A DNA stretch of 64,000 nt from JAWKXU01 sp020446465 (GTDB taxonomy: Bacteria; Pseudomonadota; Alphaproteobacteria; Sphingomonadales; Sphingomonadaceae). Shown here one piece after another: positions 18,676 through 26,573 of the stretch. The position numbers were made by a program, and so were the translations under genes. Position 1 is the first letter of the stretch. The number at the start of each line of letters is the position of its first letter. Below the pieces are notes generated by a model. That model worked only from the letters and a program-made list of their open reading frames with translations. It did no database searches and was not told the DNA's origin. The stretch lies in contig JAWKXU010000003.1 in assembly GCA_041396845.1 (NCBI GenBank), positions 62,001-126,000 on the forward strand, in the 5' to 3' direction.

Positions 18676-19541
18676 TTCGCTTCCTTCCGCTTTTGCATGG
18701 GGTGCTTCGCGACCACTCCGCGCCTTGCAGCAAATGGCCCTGTTGCACGCAAAGTGACATCAAGCCCCGCCGCCTTGAACGGTGCCGCCAGAACAGTATC
18801 ACTGGGGATTTTGTAATTGTGTTGTCCTACTGCGTAAGAGCGGGCCAGCCTGGCAATGGCTTCGGTCGCAATACCATCGGGCGCGGCAGCCGCATGTTCT
18901 CTTGCGACCTTGTCTGCAATAGCTTCACCGCAATCTCGATCAAACCGGGTGACGGCCCGATCATCCCCTGCGCTGAGTGTGCTCACAGACAGAATCCGTC
19001 CACCGGGTGCCAGAAGCGATGCCCATTTTCGTGCAACCGCGCATCGTCCTTCGTGATTAAAGAACATGAGGAAATTGTGAGCCAGAATTACGTCGTAGGT
19101 ACCCCGTGAACCGTCAAAGTCCATTACGTCTGTTGCATCGGCCCATAGATTGAGTCCGTGGCGTTTGGCATACCAGCGGTTCAGCGCGCCGGGGGTCGCA
19201 CAACGATCGATCAGGTCAATTTCAAGCATTGCCGGTTCGGGCGCTGCATATCGAACGTAAGATAGAATACCGCAATCCGCCGATCCTGCGATCAGGATGC
19301 GGCGTGCACCATCCACAATAGCCTGACGGAGTTCGCGGATAAGAAAATCGCCATCACGAGCAACCGATTCCAGACCACCATAGAGCCGCAAATAACCCCA
19401 GATTGCATGGATATGCAGACATTCGGGCGAACAATGATCATGTGCGATACTGAATGCTTCCGGTGCAGCCAAAAGCAATTCGTCACGACCATCGGGGCCA
19501 AACCCGATGGTATTGTTCTGAGGTCTTTCAGCCACGGTCAT
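18672..19541 (-). CDS. SAM-dependent methyltransferase-like protein coupled to the ATP-grasp gene
   Basis: A 289-residue protein with a Rossmann-type methyltransferase core: a glycine-containing motif I (RILIAGSADCGILSYV), an acidic residue ending strand 2 (LIDRC), motif GTYDVILAHNFLMFF and the post-motif LLAPGGRILSVSTLS. Motif I is atypical, so SAM binding needs testing. The first 70 residues contain a His/Cys-rich segment (HDHCSPECLHIHAIWGY) that could bind metal. The stop codon overlaps the ATP-grasp start (ATGA), implying that both proteins act on one substrate. No closer family is recognised. Confidence 0.72.
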   Translation of the reverse strand: MTVAERPQNNTIGFGPDGRDELLLAAPEAFSIAHDHCSPECLHIHAIWGYLRLYGGLESVARDGDFLIRELRQAIVDGARRILIAGSADCGILSYVRYAAPEPAMLEIDLIDRCATPGALNRWYAKRHGLNLWADATDVMDFDGSRGTYDVILAHNFLMFFNHEGRCAVARKWASLLAPGGRILSVSTLSAGDDRAVTRFDRDCGEAIADKVAREHAAAAPDGIATEAIARLARSYAVGQHNYKIPSDTVLAAPFKAAGLDVTLRATGPFAARRGVVAKHPMQKRKEAN

Positions 19542-19650
19542 GCAGCGGACCTAATCCATGATGGACGAGAATCACAATGGCGAAAGCGGTTTTGTCTGTG
19601 ATACCCACAAGTCGCGCTGCTATACCGAAAAAAAGCGAGAAATATGGGAG

Positions 19651-19735
19651 TGGTGCCCCTGGCCCGACTCGAACGGGCACTTCCGAAGAAACTCGATTTT
19701 GAGTCGAGCGCGTCTACCAATTCCACCACAGGGGC
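19651..19735 (-). tRNA. tRNA-Leu (CAA)
   Basis: An 85-nt class II tRNA with encoded CCA. The acceptor stem begins GCCCCTG and closes with CAGGGGC plus discriminator A. The anticodon stem CTCGA/TCGAG encloses CTCAAAA, giving anticodon CAA, which reads UUG. A variable arm and the T arm with GTTCGAGTC are present. Confidence 0.96.
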
Positions 19736-19819
19736 ACTTGTTACTGCACGCGCCATCTAGCGCCGCAAGGCTGCGTGTTCAAGAGATCAAAATATCTGGC
19801 CACAGACGGACCGGCAAGA

Positions 19820-20644
19820 TTACGCCTGCGCTTTCAATGCTCCGGCCAATAGCTTGTGAAGGCGCGAATGAAGCGGGTCATTTCCGGCCAGAACCTGTGC
19901 ATCGCATATGGGAAGCGAACGTCCGCGCCAGTCCGTCACAAAGCCGCCCGCCTCGCGCACCAGCAGGCACCCGGCAGCCGTATCCCAGGGCTTGAGGCCG
20001 CTTTCCCAGAACCCTTCGTAACGCCCGGCAGCCACCCATGCGAGATCCAGCGCAGCAGAGCCATAACGTCGGATGCCAGCCACTCTCGGCCCGATGGCGC
20101 TGTAAATCCGGCTCCATTCTGCCGCATCGCCCGCCCCGGCAAAGGGAATACCCGTGGCGATCAGCGATTCATCCAAATGCCGCCGGGCAGAAACGCGCAA
20201 GCGCCCATCGTGAAGCCAGGCCCCGCGCGATTTCTCCGCCCAGAAAGTCTCGTCCGTTATGGGCTGGTAGATAAGGCCGGCGGTCACTTCACCCCAGCCA
20301 CCGCCACCCAGCAGTGGTTCCTGCACGGCGATGGATACGGCGAAATGCGGCAGGCCATGGAGGAAGTTAGTGGTTCCATCCAGTGGATCAATGATCCAGC
20401 GCGGCTTGTCCGGGTCGCCTTCGATGATACCCGCTTCTTCCAGCACGAATCCCCACCCTGGCCGAGCCAGACCAAGCTCGTCGTAGAGCGTCCGTTCAGC
20501 CGCCTGATCGGCCTTGGAAACGAAATCTGCCGGCCCCTTGCGACTGACCTGCAAGTGTTCGATCTCGCCGAAATCGCGACGCAAGCGTCCACCCGCCTTG
20601 CGAGCGGCGCGTTCCATCACGCGAATGAGACCGGAAAGGGCCAT
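19820..20644 (-). CDS. Inositol monophosphatase family protein
   Basis: A 274-residue Mg-dependent, lithium-sensitive type phosphatase. The metal site motifs are present: VSKADQAAE, the EE pair in FVLEEAG, WIIDPLDGTTNFLHG and the C-terminal KPWDTAAGCLLVREAGG. Family members hydrolyse inositol phosphates or related sugar/nucleotide phosphates (SuhB, HisN or CysQ types); the C-terminal motif is closest to SuhB/IMPase but the exact substrate is open. It is followed downstream by tRNA-Leu and preceded by a small secreted protein and efp on the same strand. Confidence 0.88.
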   Translation of the reverse strand: MALSGLIRVMERAARKAGGRLRRDFGEIEHLQVSRKGPADFVSKADQAAERTLYDELGLARPGWGFVLEEAGIIEGDPDKPRWIIDPLDGTTNFLHGLPHFAVSIAVQEPLLGGGGWGEVTAGLIYQPITDETFWAEKSRGAWLHDGRLRVSARRHLDESLIATGIPFAGAGDAAEWSRIYSAIGPRVAGIRRYGSAALDLAWVAAGRYEGFWESGLKPWDTAAGCLLVREAGGFVTDWRGRSLPICDAQVLAGNDPLHSRLHKLLAGALKAQA

Positions 20645-20713
20645 GAATGAGTCCGTTTCTGCGTAAAATAACAGGGGTGCAGGCCCGCGGACACTACACC
20701 CCCGAAAATGGAA

Positions 20714-21121
20714 TCAACGACTGGATGTCTTGGGTTTGTTGTCAGGTGCGGGTTTCGCAGCATTTGCCACAGAAGGCGCCTTGTTCACGCCGCAAATCGT
20801 GGCCGACACTTTGTAGAGCACTTTCGGGTCATTACCATCTAGCTTTGGATTGGCAGCAAGCACATTGCCAGTTGCTACGCTGATGTTCTCCAGCTTGTTC
20901 TGATAGAGGCACGCGTAGATATAATTCTTCTGGTCTTCAGGAATATCCTTGTTCTGCAGTGCACCGCTGAACAAACTGAGGATTTTTGCGCCACGCTGCA
21001 TATCAGCCTTTTTCTGCGCGTCAGTCCTTGCAGGAGCTTCGGTTTTGGCAGGCTCGGCAGCATGGAGCGCGAGCGGGGCAACAAGTGCGGCAATAGCGGT
21101 AAAAATGGATAGTTTACGCAT
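20714..21121 (-). CDS. Small exported protein of unknown function
   Basis: A 135-residue protein with a signal peptide (MRKLSIFTAIAALVAPLALHA, cleavage after LHA). The mature part is polar, with two cysteines (YIYACLY and SATICGV) that may pair, and an unstructured Ala/Pro/Lys-rich tail. It starts 3 bp after the efp stop codon on the same strand, so the two are likely co-transcribed. I do not recognise a domain; likely a periplasmic protein restricted to related alphaproteobacteria. Confidence 0.7.
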   Translation of the reverse strand: MRKLSIFTAIAALVAPLALHAAEPAKTEAPARTDAQKKADMQRGAKILSLFSGALQNKDIPEDQKNYIYACLYQNKLENISVATGNVLAANPKLDGNDPKVLYKVSATICGVNKAPSVANAAKPAPDNKPKTSSR

Positions 21122-21124
21122 GGT

Positions 21125-21688
21125 TCAATCGGCCTTTCGCACATATTCACGAGCATAGACATCGACGACGATCCGGGTTCCGCTTTCGATATGCGGCGGA
21201 ACCATGACCCTTACGCCGTTGTCCAGCACAGCGGGTTTGTAGCTGGAACTGGCAGTTTGTCCTTTGACGACAGCATCGGCCTCGACAATCGTCGCTTCAA
21301 CCTGTTCAGGCAACTGCACGCTGATGGGCCGTTCGTCATAGAGTTCCAGTGTCACATCCATGCCATCCTGCAGGAACGCCGCGGCATCGCCGAGGAGATC
21401 CGCAGCAAGCTGGATTTGCTCGTATGTTTCCTTGTCCATGAACACCAGCTGATCGCCCTCGGCATAGAGGTACTGGAAATCCTTGGTATCAAGCCGCACG
21501 CGCTCAACCGTATCGGCGCTGCGAAAGCGCACGTTGGTCTTGCGACCATCGATAAGGTTCTTCATCTCGACCTGCATGAAGGCCCCGCCCTTGCCGGGCT
21601 GGGTGTGCTGGGTCTTCGCGACTTTCCAGATACCATTTTCGTATTCGAGAATGTTGCCTGGGCGAATGTCGACGCCACTGATTTTCAT
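21125..21688 (-). CDS. efp: Elongation factor P
   Basis: A 187-residue protein of normal EF-P length with the KOW-like N-terminal domain and two OB domains; the C-terminal signature (SGTRIVVDVYAREYVRKAD) is intact. EF-P enters the ribosomal E site and rescues peptide-bond formation at polyproline stretches. The tip residue of the first domain is Lys33 in QPGKGGAF, the position modified by EpmA-type beta-lysylation or other modification in many bacteria; no modifying enzyme is adjacent. A secreted-protein gene follows after 3 bp. Confidence 0.95.
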   Translation of the reverse strand: MKISGVDIRPGNILEYENGIWKVAKTQHTQPGKGGAFMQVEMKNLIDGRKTNVRFRSADTVERVRLDTKDFQYLYAEGDQLVFMDKETYEQIQLAADLLGDAAAFLQDGMDVTLELYDERPISVQLPEQVEATIVEADAVVKGQTASSSYKPAVLDNGVRVMVPPHIESGTRIVVDVYAREYVRKAD

Positions 21689-21799
21689 CTGATTGTGCTC
21701 TCGCGATTTGGGATAAGTGTTCCGGTTGCCGCGCCCTAGCCGTTGGCTGACGTTACGGCAAGGTGGGACATGGACAATCCTTTGCCACCTGAATGGCAG

Positions 21800-22423
21800 T
21801 TACTGCCCAAGTGCCTTGGCAAATGCTTCAATTGCCGCGACTTCATCGCCATTCCAGACAGCACCTGAAACAGCCAGAAAATCGGCCCCTGCCTTTGCCA
21901 GCGGCGCGCAGTTTGCAGGGGTTATTCCCCCGATGGCGACGCATGGCAATTCAAACAGCGATTGCCACCATGTCAAAAGGTCGGGTTCCGCATGGTGTTC
22001 GGTTGCCTTGGTCGTGCTGGGGAAGAATGCCCCGAAAGCGACATAGTCGGCGCCCGCATCGCCTGCTTCCATCGCAAGGTGCCGGCTTGCATGGCAAGTC
22101 ACGCCGATTTGTGCGTCCCGGCCCAGCTTCTCGCGTGCGTCCTTTACCGTACCATCGGATTGGCCCAGATGAACGCCGTCCGCCTTTAACCGTTTGGCCA
22201 GTGGCACGCTGTCGTTGACGATAAAAGCCACGTCATGCGCAGCGCATATCTCCTGCAAAGGGGCAGCAAGGCGCGCAGCTTCATGTTCATCGACGCCCTT
22301 GACGCGGAACTGGAATGCCGAGGCAAGCCCCTTTCCCGCCCCCAGCGCGCGATCAAGGCGCTGAGGGAATGTGCCGCCGACTTCCAACGGTGAAATGAGG
22401 TAAAGCTGACAAGTGTGTTCCAT
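21800..22423 (-). CDS. thiE: Thiamine-phosphate synthase
   Basis: A 207-residue TIM-barrel enzyme joining HMP-PP and thiazole phosphate. Motifs: FQFRVK (equivalent of QLRxK), IVNDSVPLAKRLKADGVHLGQSD, GVTCHAS, FGAFFPSTTK and the C-terminal phosphate-binding AIGGI and AVSGAV. The first motif (QFRVK) departs from the common QLREK form, as in other alphaproteobacterial ThiE proteins, but the catalytic elements look complete. It lies 58 bp downstream of fba in the leftward cluster; other thi genes are not nearby. Confidence 0.9.
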   Translation of the reverse strand: MEHTCQLYLISPLEVGGTFPQRLDRALGAGKGLASAFQFRVKGVDEHEAARLAAPLQEICAAHDVAFIVNDSVPLAKRLKADGVHLGQSDGTVKDAREKLGRDAQIGVTCHASRHLAMEAGDAGADYVAFGAFFPSTTKATEHHAEPDLLTWWQSLFELPCVAIGGITPANCAPLAKAGADFLAVSGAVWNGDEVAAIEAFAKALGQ

Positions 22424-22481
22424 GGTCGATACCCGTCAGGGCGTCCAAACGGTGGGGGCGACAAGTGCCACCCCTACCCGA

Positions 22482-23369
22482 TCAGGCAACGCTGGCTGCG
22501 TGGATCTGATCGATTGCAGCACCCAGCGTGCCATCGAAATCCGCATCGTCCTGTTGTGCGCGCAGATCCTGCAGCAGACCCCGGCTGAAGCTGGCGATCA
22601 TGCCCTTGTTCCTGGCGAGTTCCGCGCAGGCTTCGTCCGTCGAATACCCGCCCGAAAGCGCGACAACGGCCAGAACCTTGGGGTGTGCGATGAGATCAGC
22701 ATAGAGGTTTGCCTCGACCGGGATCGACAGCTTGAGCATGACTTGCTGCCCTTCGGCGATCGAATCGAGGTTCTTGAGGATTTCCGCCTTCAGGATTTTT
22801 TCGCCTTCCGCGCGACCTTCAGCCTTGATCGAGTATTCAGGCTCCAGCATCGGCATAAGGCCGGCAGCCAGAACCTGCCGCCCGATTTCAAACTGTTGCG
22901 CGACAATCGCGGCGATGCCTTCCGGATTGGCTTCGTTGATGACGGAACGCTCCTTGGTTCCAAACACGCCAAGCCCTTTCGCACGGGCGAGCAGAGTATC
23001 CAGTTCCGGCATCGGCTTCATCATCTGAACGCCGTTCGCTTCGTCCTCCAGCCCCTTGTCGATCTTGATGAAGGGCACGATCCCCCGATCGATCAGAGCC
23101 TGCGGGGTGGGTTTGCCTTCAACCTGGCCGTCCATGGTCTTTTCAAACAGGATCGCGCCGATCACTTTCCCGTTGGAAAAACACGGGCTGGTGATGATCC
23201 GGCTGCGCATTTCGTGAATCTTTGCGAACATCTCATCGTCGCCGGACCACTCGTTATCCTCGACGCCATAGCCACGCAGCGCCTTGGGCGTGGAGCCGCC
23301 GGACTGATCCAGCGCGGCAATAAAGCCGTTACCTTGGGCGATCTTGGCGGTCATATCAGAGATTTGCAT
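22482..23369 (-). CDS. Class I fructose-bisphosphate aldolase
   Basis: A 295-residue bacterial class I aldolase beginning MQISDM. It carries the conserved GFIAALDQSGGSTPKAL, FIKIDKGL and VMLKLSIP segments; the Lys in the last is the expected Schiff-base residue. It cleaves fructose 1,6-bisphosphate to GAP and DHAP. Start 23369 is preferred because AAGGA lies 10 bp upstream; an in-frame start 18 codons earlier exists. Together with pgk, gap and tkt it forms a leftward glycolysis/pentose-phosphate cluster. Confidence 0.92.
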   Translation of the reverse strand: MQISDMTAKIAQGNGFIAALDQSGGSTPKALRGYGVEDNEWSGDDEMFAKIHEMRSRIITSPCFSNGKVIGAILFEKTMDGQVEGKPTPQALIDRGIVPFIKIDKGLEDEANGVQMMKPMPELDTLLARAKGLGVFGTKERSVINEANPEGIAAIVAQQFEIGRQVLAAGLMPMLEPEYSIKAEGRAEGEKILKAEILKNLDSIAEGQQVMLKLSIPVEANLYADLIAHPKVLAVVALSGGYSTDEACAELARNKGMIASFSRGLLQDLRAQQDDADFDGTLGAAIDQIHAASVA

Positions 23370-23455
23370 TGTGATGGCATCCTTCGATGGCTGAATTTCG
23401 CGGCGCACGCTTAGCGTTACCATGTCATCTCGGCAACTGCGCTAACCACGAGGGG

Positions 23456-23881
23456 TTATGACGTGGGTGGTATTGGCGGAAATGGCGGACCTTTAAGCTC
23501 CAGGGCGTTCCCTTCGGGATCAGTGATGTAGATGCTTGGCCCCTGCCCATCGGCACCATAGCGCGAGGAAATGCGCGCGTCTGGAAAACCGTGACTGGCC
23601 AGATGGCCAAGAATGGCGTCGCCATCCCAGGGCAGAACCCGGAAACAGACGTGCTCGACATTTCGCCCACCCTCGCCCGGCGCAGCGCCGCCCTGCTGGC
23701 CAAGTGTCCCGGCGACATCCACCAGATCAATGAGAGCATTGCCCGCGCGCAGTTGATACAGGCCAATGTCTTCCACCGACCGTTCAAGCCGGGCACCCAG
23801 AACATCTTCATAAAAGCGGCGCATCAATGGCACGTCCCGCACACGGAACACCACATGATCAATGCCGGTCAGATTGATCAC
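23456..23881 (-). CDS. VOC (glyoxalase-fold) family protein
   Basis: A 141-residue single-domain protein of the vicinal oxygen chelate fold: GIDHVVFRVRDVPLMRRFYEDVLG at the start, EHVCFRVLPWD in the middle and SIYITDPEGNALELKGPP at the end, giving His, His and Glu as likely metal ligands. Substrates of this superfamily range from methylglyoxal adducts to aromatic diols and antibiotics, so the reaction is undetermined. Its place between pgk and fba, 13 bp after pgk, suggests a link with triose-phosphate metabolism such as methylglyoxal handling (inference). Confidence 0.85.
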   Translation of the reverse strand: MINLTGIDHVVFRVRDVPLMRRFYEDVLGARLERSVEDIGLYQLRAGNALIDLVDVAGTLGQQGGAAPGEGGRNVEHVCFRVLPWDGDAILGHLASHGFPDARISSRYGADGQGPSIYITDPEGNALELKGPPFPPIPPTS

Positions 23882-23894
23882 GCGCCCTCCACCA

Positions 23895-25094
23895 TCAGAC
23901 TGTCAGCGCGGCAACGCCGGGCAATTCACGACCTTCCATCCATTCGAGGAACGCGCCGCCAGCGGTTGAAATATAGGTGAAGTCGTCGGCCACGCCCGCA
24001 TGATTGAGAGCGGCAACCGTGTCGCCACCACCCGCAACCGAAACAAGCGATCCTTCTTTCGTCAGGGCTGCTGCCGTGCGCGCCAGCGCGACAGTTGCAG
24101 CATCGAACGGTTCCGTTTCAAACGCGCCCATCGGCCCGTTCCAGACCAGTGTCCTGCAAGTCTTCAACACATCGCCCAATGCTTCGACCGCTTGCGGCCC
24201 GACATCCAGAATCATTTCGTCCACTGCTACTTCATGCACGTTGCAAATACGCAGCGATGGAGGATTGGCAGCAAACTCCTTTGCCACCGCAACGTCATAA
24301 GGCAGGTGCACCGTGCAGCCAGCCTTGTCGGCTGCGTCCAGAATATCTTCTGCCGTGCCGGTCAGATCATGTTCGCACAGGGACTTTCCAACATCGACAC
24401 CGCGCGCGGCAAGGAAGGTATTCGCCATACCGCCACCGATGATAAGGTGATCGACCTGCCCGACCAAATGTTTGAGAACGGCAAGTTTGGTGGAAACCTT
24501 GGCCCCACCGACAACGGCTGCAACCGGCTTTTCCGGTGCGCCCAGTGCCTTGTCCAGTGCTTCCAGTTCTGACTGCATGGCCCGGCCTGCATAGGCAGGC
24601 AGGATACGCGCAAGTCCCTCTGTCGTTGCATGGGCGCGGTGCGCGGCGGAAAAGGCATCGTTGACGAACGCATCCGCGTTGGCTGCGATTGCCGCTGCAA
24701 ACTCTGGATCGTTCTTTTCTTCACCGGGCCAGAACCGCGTGTTTTCCATCAATCCGATGTCGCCATCGCGCAAGATACCGATGGCTTGCGCAGCAACCGG
24801 GCCGGCCACTTCGGGAATGAACATGATTTCGCGCTTGAGCACTTCTTCGACGGCACCTTGCACGAGGCTTAGCGACATCGTCGAATGACGCTGCCCCTTG
24901 GGGCGCCCGAAGTGCGCGAGCAGCAGCACTTTTGCGCCCTTGTCCGCCAGTTCCAGAATAGTCGGTGCCGAGGCTTTCACGCGGGTTGTGTCGGTGACGT
25001 GACCATCCTGCATCGGCAAGTTCAGGTCGACCCGAACCAGAACGACTTTGCCCGCAACGTCGTTGAGGTCATCCAGCTTGCGGAAATTGCTCAT
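23895..25094 (-). CDS. pgk: Phosphoglycerate kinase
   Basis: A 399-residue enzyme of standard length. N-domain motifs RVDLNLPMQDGHVTDTTR, LAHFGRPKG and ENTRFWPGEEKND bind 3-phosphoglycerate; C-domain motifs VVGGAKVSTKLAVL, GGGMANTFLAARG and the nucleotide loop SVAGGGDTVAALN are intact. It interconverts 1,3-bisphosphoglycerate and ADP with 3-phosphoglycerate and ATP. The ATG overlaps the stop of the MOSC gene (ATGA), so the cluster is translationally coupled here. Confidence 0.96.
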   Translation of the reverse strand: MSNFRKLDDLNDVAGKVVLVRVDLNLPMQDGHVTDTTRVKASAPTILELADKGAKVLLLAHFGRPKGQRHSTMSLSLVQGAVEEVLKREIMFIPEVAGPVAAQAIGILRDGDIGLMENTRFWPGEEKNDPEFAAAIAANADAFVNDAFSAAHRAHATTEGLARILPAYAGRAMQSELEALDKALGAPEKPVAAVVGGAKVSTKLAVLKHLVGQVDHLIIGGGMANTFLAARGVDVGKSLCEHDLTGTAEDILDAADKAGCTVHLPYDVAVAKEFAANPPSLRICNVHEVAVDEMILDVGPQAVEALGDVLKTCRTLVWNGPMGAFETEPFDAATVALARTAAALTKEGSLVSVAGGGDTVAALNHAGVADDFTYISTAGGAFLEWMEGRELPGVAALTV

Positions 25095-25549
25095 TCCTCG
25101 ATCCTTATCGTATCGCCTGTGGCGATTTCGCCATCCGTGATGACTTGTCCCAGAAATCCGCCGCGCCAGTCCGGCTCCAAAGCCTTGCGAAGTCCCTCGG
25201 CAATGGCATCCATACGGGCGCAGGGGTCACATTCGCATGTAATTTCGATAACGCATGTTGCCCCGATCCGCAGACGGGTGCCTGCCTTGCGCGGCAAGCC
25301 AAGCCCTTCAACCAACAGATTGGCGCGCCGCACCTGCCAAGGCAAGGCAAGACCTGCTTGCGCCATCGCGGCCTCCCAGCTTTCGCGTTCGATCAGCGAA
25401 ATCTGGCGGCGATATGGGGCACCTTTCAGCGCCCCGCGCGCATCGCCACAAAGTCCGGCCTCTCGGCTTACCGAGGCCCTGTCCAAAACCTCGATCTCGC
25501 CGTGAGGCCGGTCATGCCGGGCGATTCCTGAGAGCCGCCCGGCAACCAT
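25091..25549 (-). CDS. MOSC-domain protein
   Basis: About 152 residues forming one MOSC domain: GDARGALKGAPYRRQISLIE at the beta-strand entry, the conserved basic segment VRRANLLVEGLGLP and the potential ligand Cys in TCECDPCARMDAI (family GHERPCxRM-like). MOSC domains bind molybdenum cofactor or move sulfur. Start 25549 is one base beyond the gap stop codon; 25573 is an alternative overlapping gap. It is wedged between gap and pgk, an unexpected position; no molybdenum genes are nearby. Confidence 0.8.
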   Translation of the reverse strand: MVAGRLSGIARHDRPHGEIEVLDRASVSREAGLCGDARGALKGAPYRRQISLIERESWEAAMAQAGLALPWQVRRANLLVEGLGLPRKAGTRLRIGATCVIEITCECDPCARMDAIAEGLRKALEPDWRGGFLGQVITDGEIATGDTIRIEE

Positions 25550-25550
25550 G

Positions 25551-26558
25551 TCAGAGCAACCCTGCCACGACACCGGCGGTGTCGATCATGCGGTTGGAGA
25601 AGCCCCATTCGTTATCATACCAGGATACGACACGAACCAGCTTGCCTTCGAGCACAGCCGTTTCAAGGCTGTCGATGGTGGAACTGGCCGGGTAATGGTT
25701 GAAGTCGCTGGAAACGAGCGGTTGTTCAGTGAAATCGAGAACGCCCTTCATCGGGCCTTCTGCCGCTGCCTTCAGTGCAGCGTTGATTTCTTCAGCCGTC
25801 GTATCGCGGCCCGGCGTAAACACCAGATCGACAAGGCTGACGTTCGGTGTCGGAACACGGACCGAAGACCCGTCCAGTTTGCCCTTCAGTTCAGGCAGAA
25901 CCAGCCCGACCGCACGGGCTGCGCCGGTCGTCGTCGGGATCATGTTCTGGGCACCCGCACGCGCACGACGCAGATCAGAATGGATCTGGTCCAGCATTCG
26001 CTGGTCGTTGGTGTAGGAATGGATCGTGGTCATGAAACCACGTTCAATTCCAACAGTTTCGTGCAATACCTTGGCAACTGGTGCGAGGCAGTTCGTGGTG
26101 CAGCTTGCGTTCGAGATGATGACGTCATCGGCAGTCAGCGTATCCTGATTGACGCCAAAGACGATCGTCTTGGAAACACCCGTTGCAGGGGCCGAGATAA
26201 TGACCCGCTTGGCACCCGCTGCAAGGTGCGGACGGCTTGCTTCGTCGGACTGGAAGAAACCGGTGCATTCAAGAACGATGTCGATGCCCATTGCACCATG
26301 CGGCAACTTGCCCGGATCGCGTTCAGAGGTAACGGCAATATCCTTGCCATCGACCGTGATCTTGCCATCACCGGCAACGACAGTGCCGGGGTAGCGGCCA
26401 TGCGTGCTGTCAAACTGGAACAGAAGCGCATTCGACTTCGTGTCAGACAGATCGTTGATCGAAACCAGTTCCAGATCGTGATCGCTGCGTTCGAGAATGG
26501 CGCGAGCGACCAGCCGCCCGATACGCCCGAAACCGTTGATCGCAACTTTCGTCGCCAT
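25551..26558 (-). CDS. gap: Type I glyceraldehyde-3-phosphate dehydrogenase
   Basis: A 335-residue enzyme with the NAD-binding N-terminus INGFGRIGR, catalytic C153 in SNASCTTNCLAP and the C-terminal SWYDNEWGFSNRM. It oxidises glyceraldehyde 3-phosphate to 1,3-bisphosphoglycerate. The ATG at 26558 has AGGAGC 7 bp upstream and is preferred over a TTG two codons earlier. It follows tkt after 15 bp and precedes the MOSC and pgk genes, consistent with a tkt-gap-pgk-fba transcript. Confidence 0.96.
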   Translation of the reverse strand: MATKVAINGFGRIGRLVARAILERSDHDLELVSINDLSDTKSNALLFQFDSTHGRYPGTVVAGDGKITVDGKDIAVTSERDPGKLPHGAMGIDIVLECTGFFQSDEASRPHLAAGAKRVIISAPATGVSKTIVFGVNQDTLTADDVIISNASCTTNCLAPVAKVLHETVGIERGFMTTIHSYTNDQRMLDQIHSDLRRARAGAQNMIPTTTGAARAVGLVLPELKGKLDGSSVRVPTPNVSLVDLVFTPGRDTTAEEINAALKAAAEGPMKGVLDFTEQPLVSSDFNHYPASSTIDSLETAVLEGKLVRVVSWYDNEWGFSNRMIDTAGVVAGLL

Positions 26559-26573
26559 GTGCAATGCTCCTGC

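Noticed and set aside
22440..22481. Terminator after the fba gene (GC-rich stem near 22450-22470)
   Set aside because: The stem relies on two wobble pairs and lacks a T-run on the minus strand.
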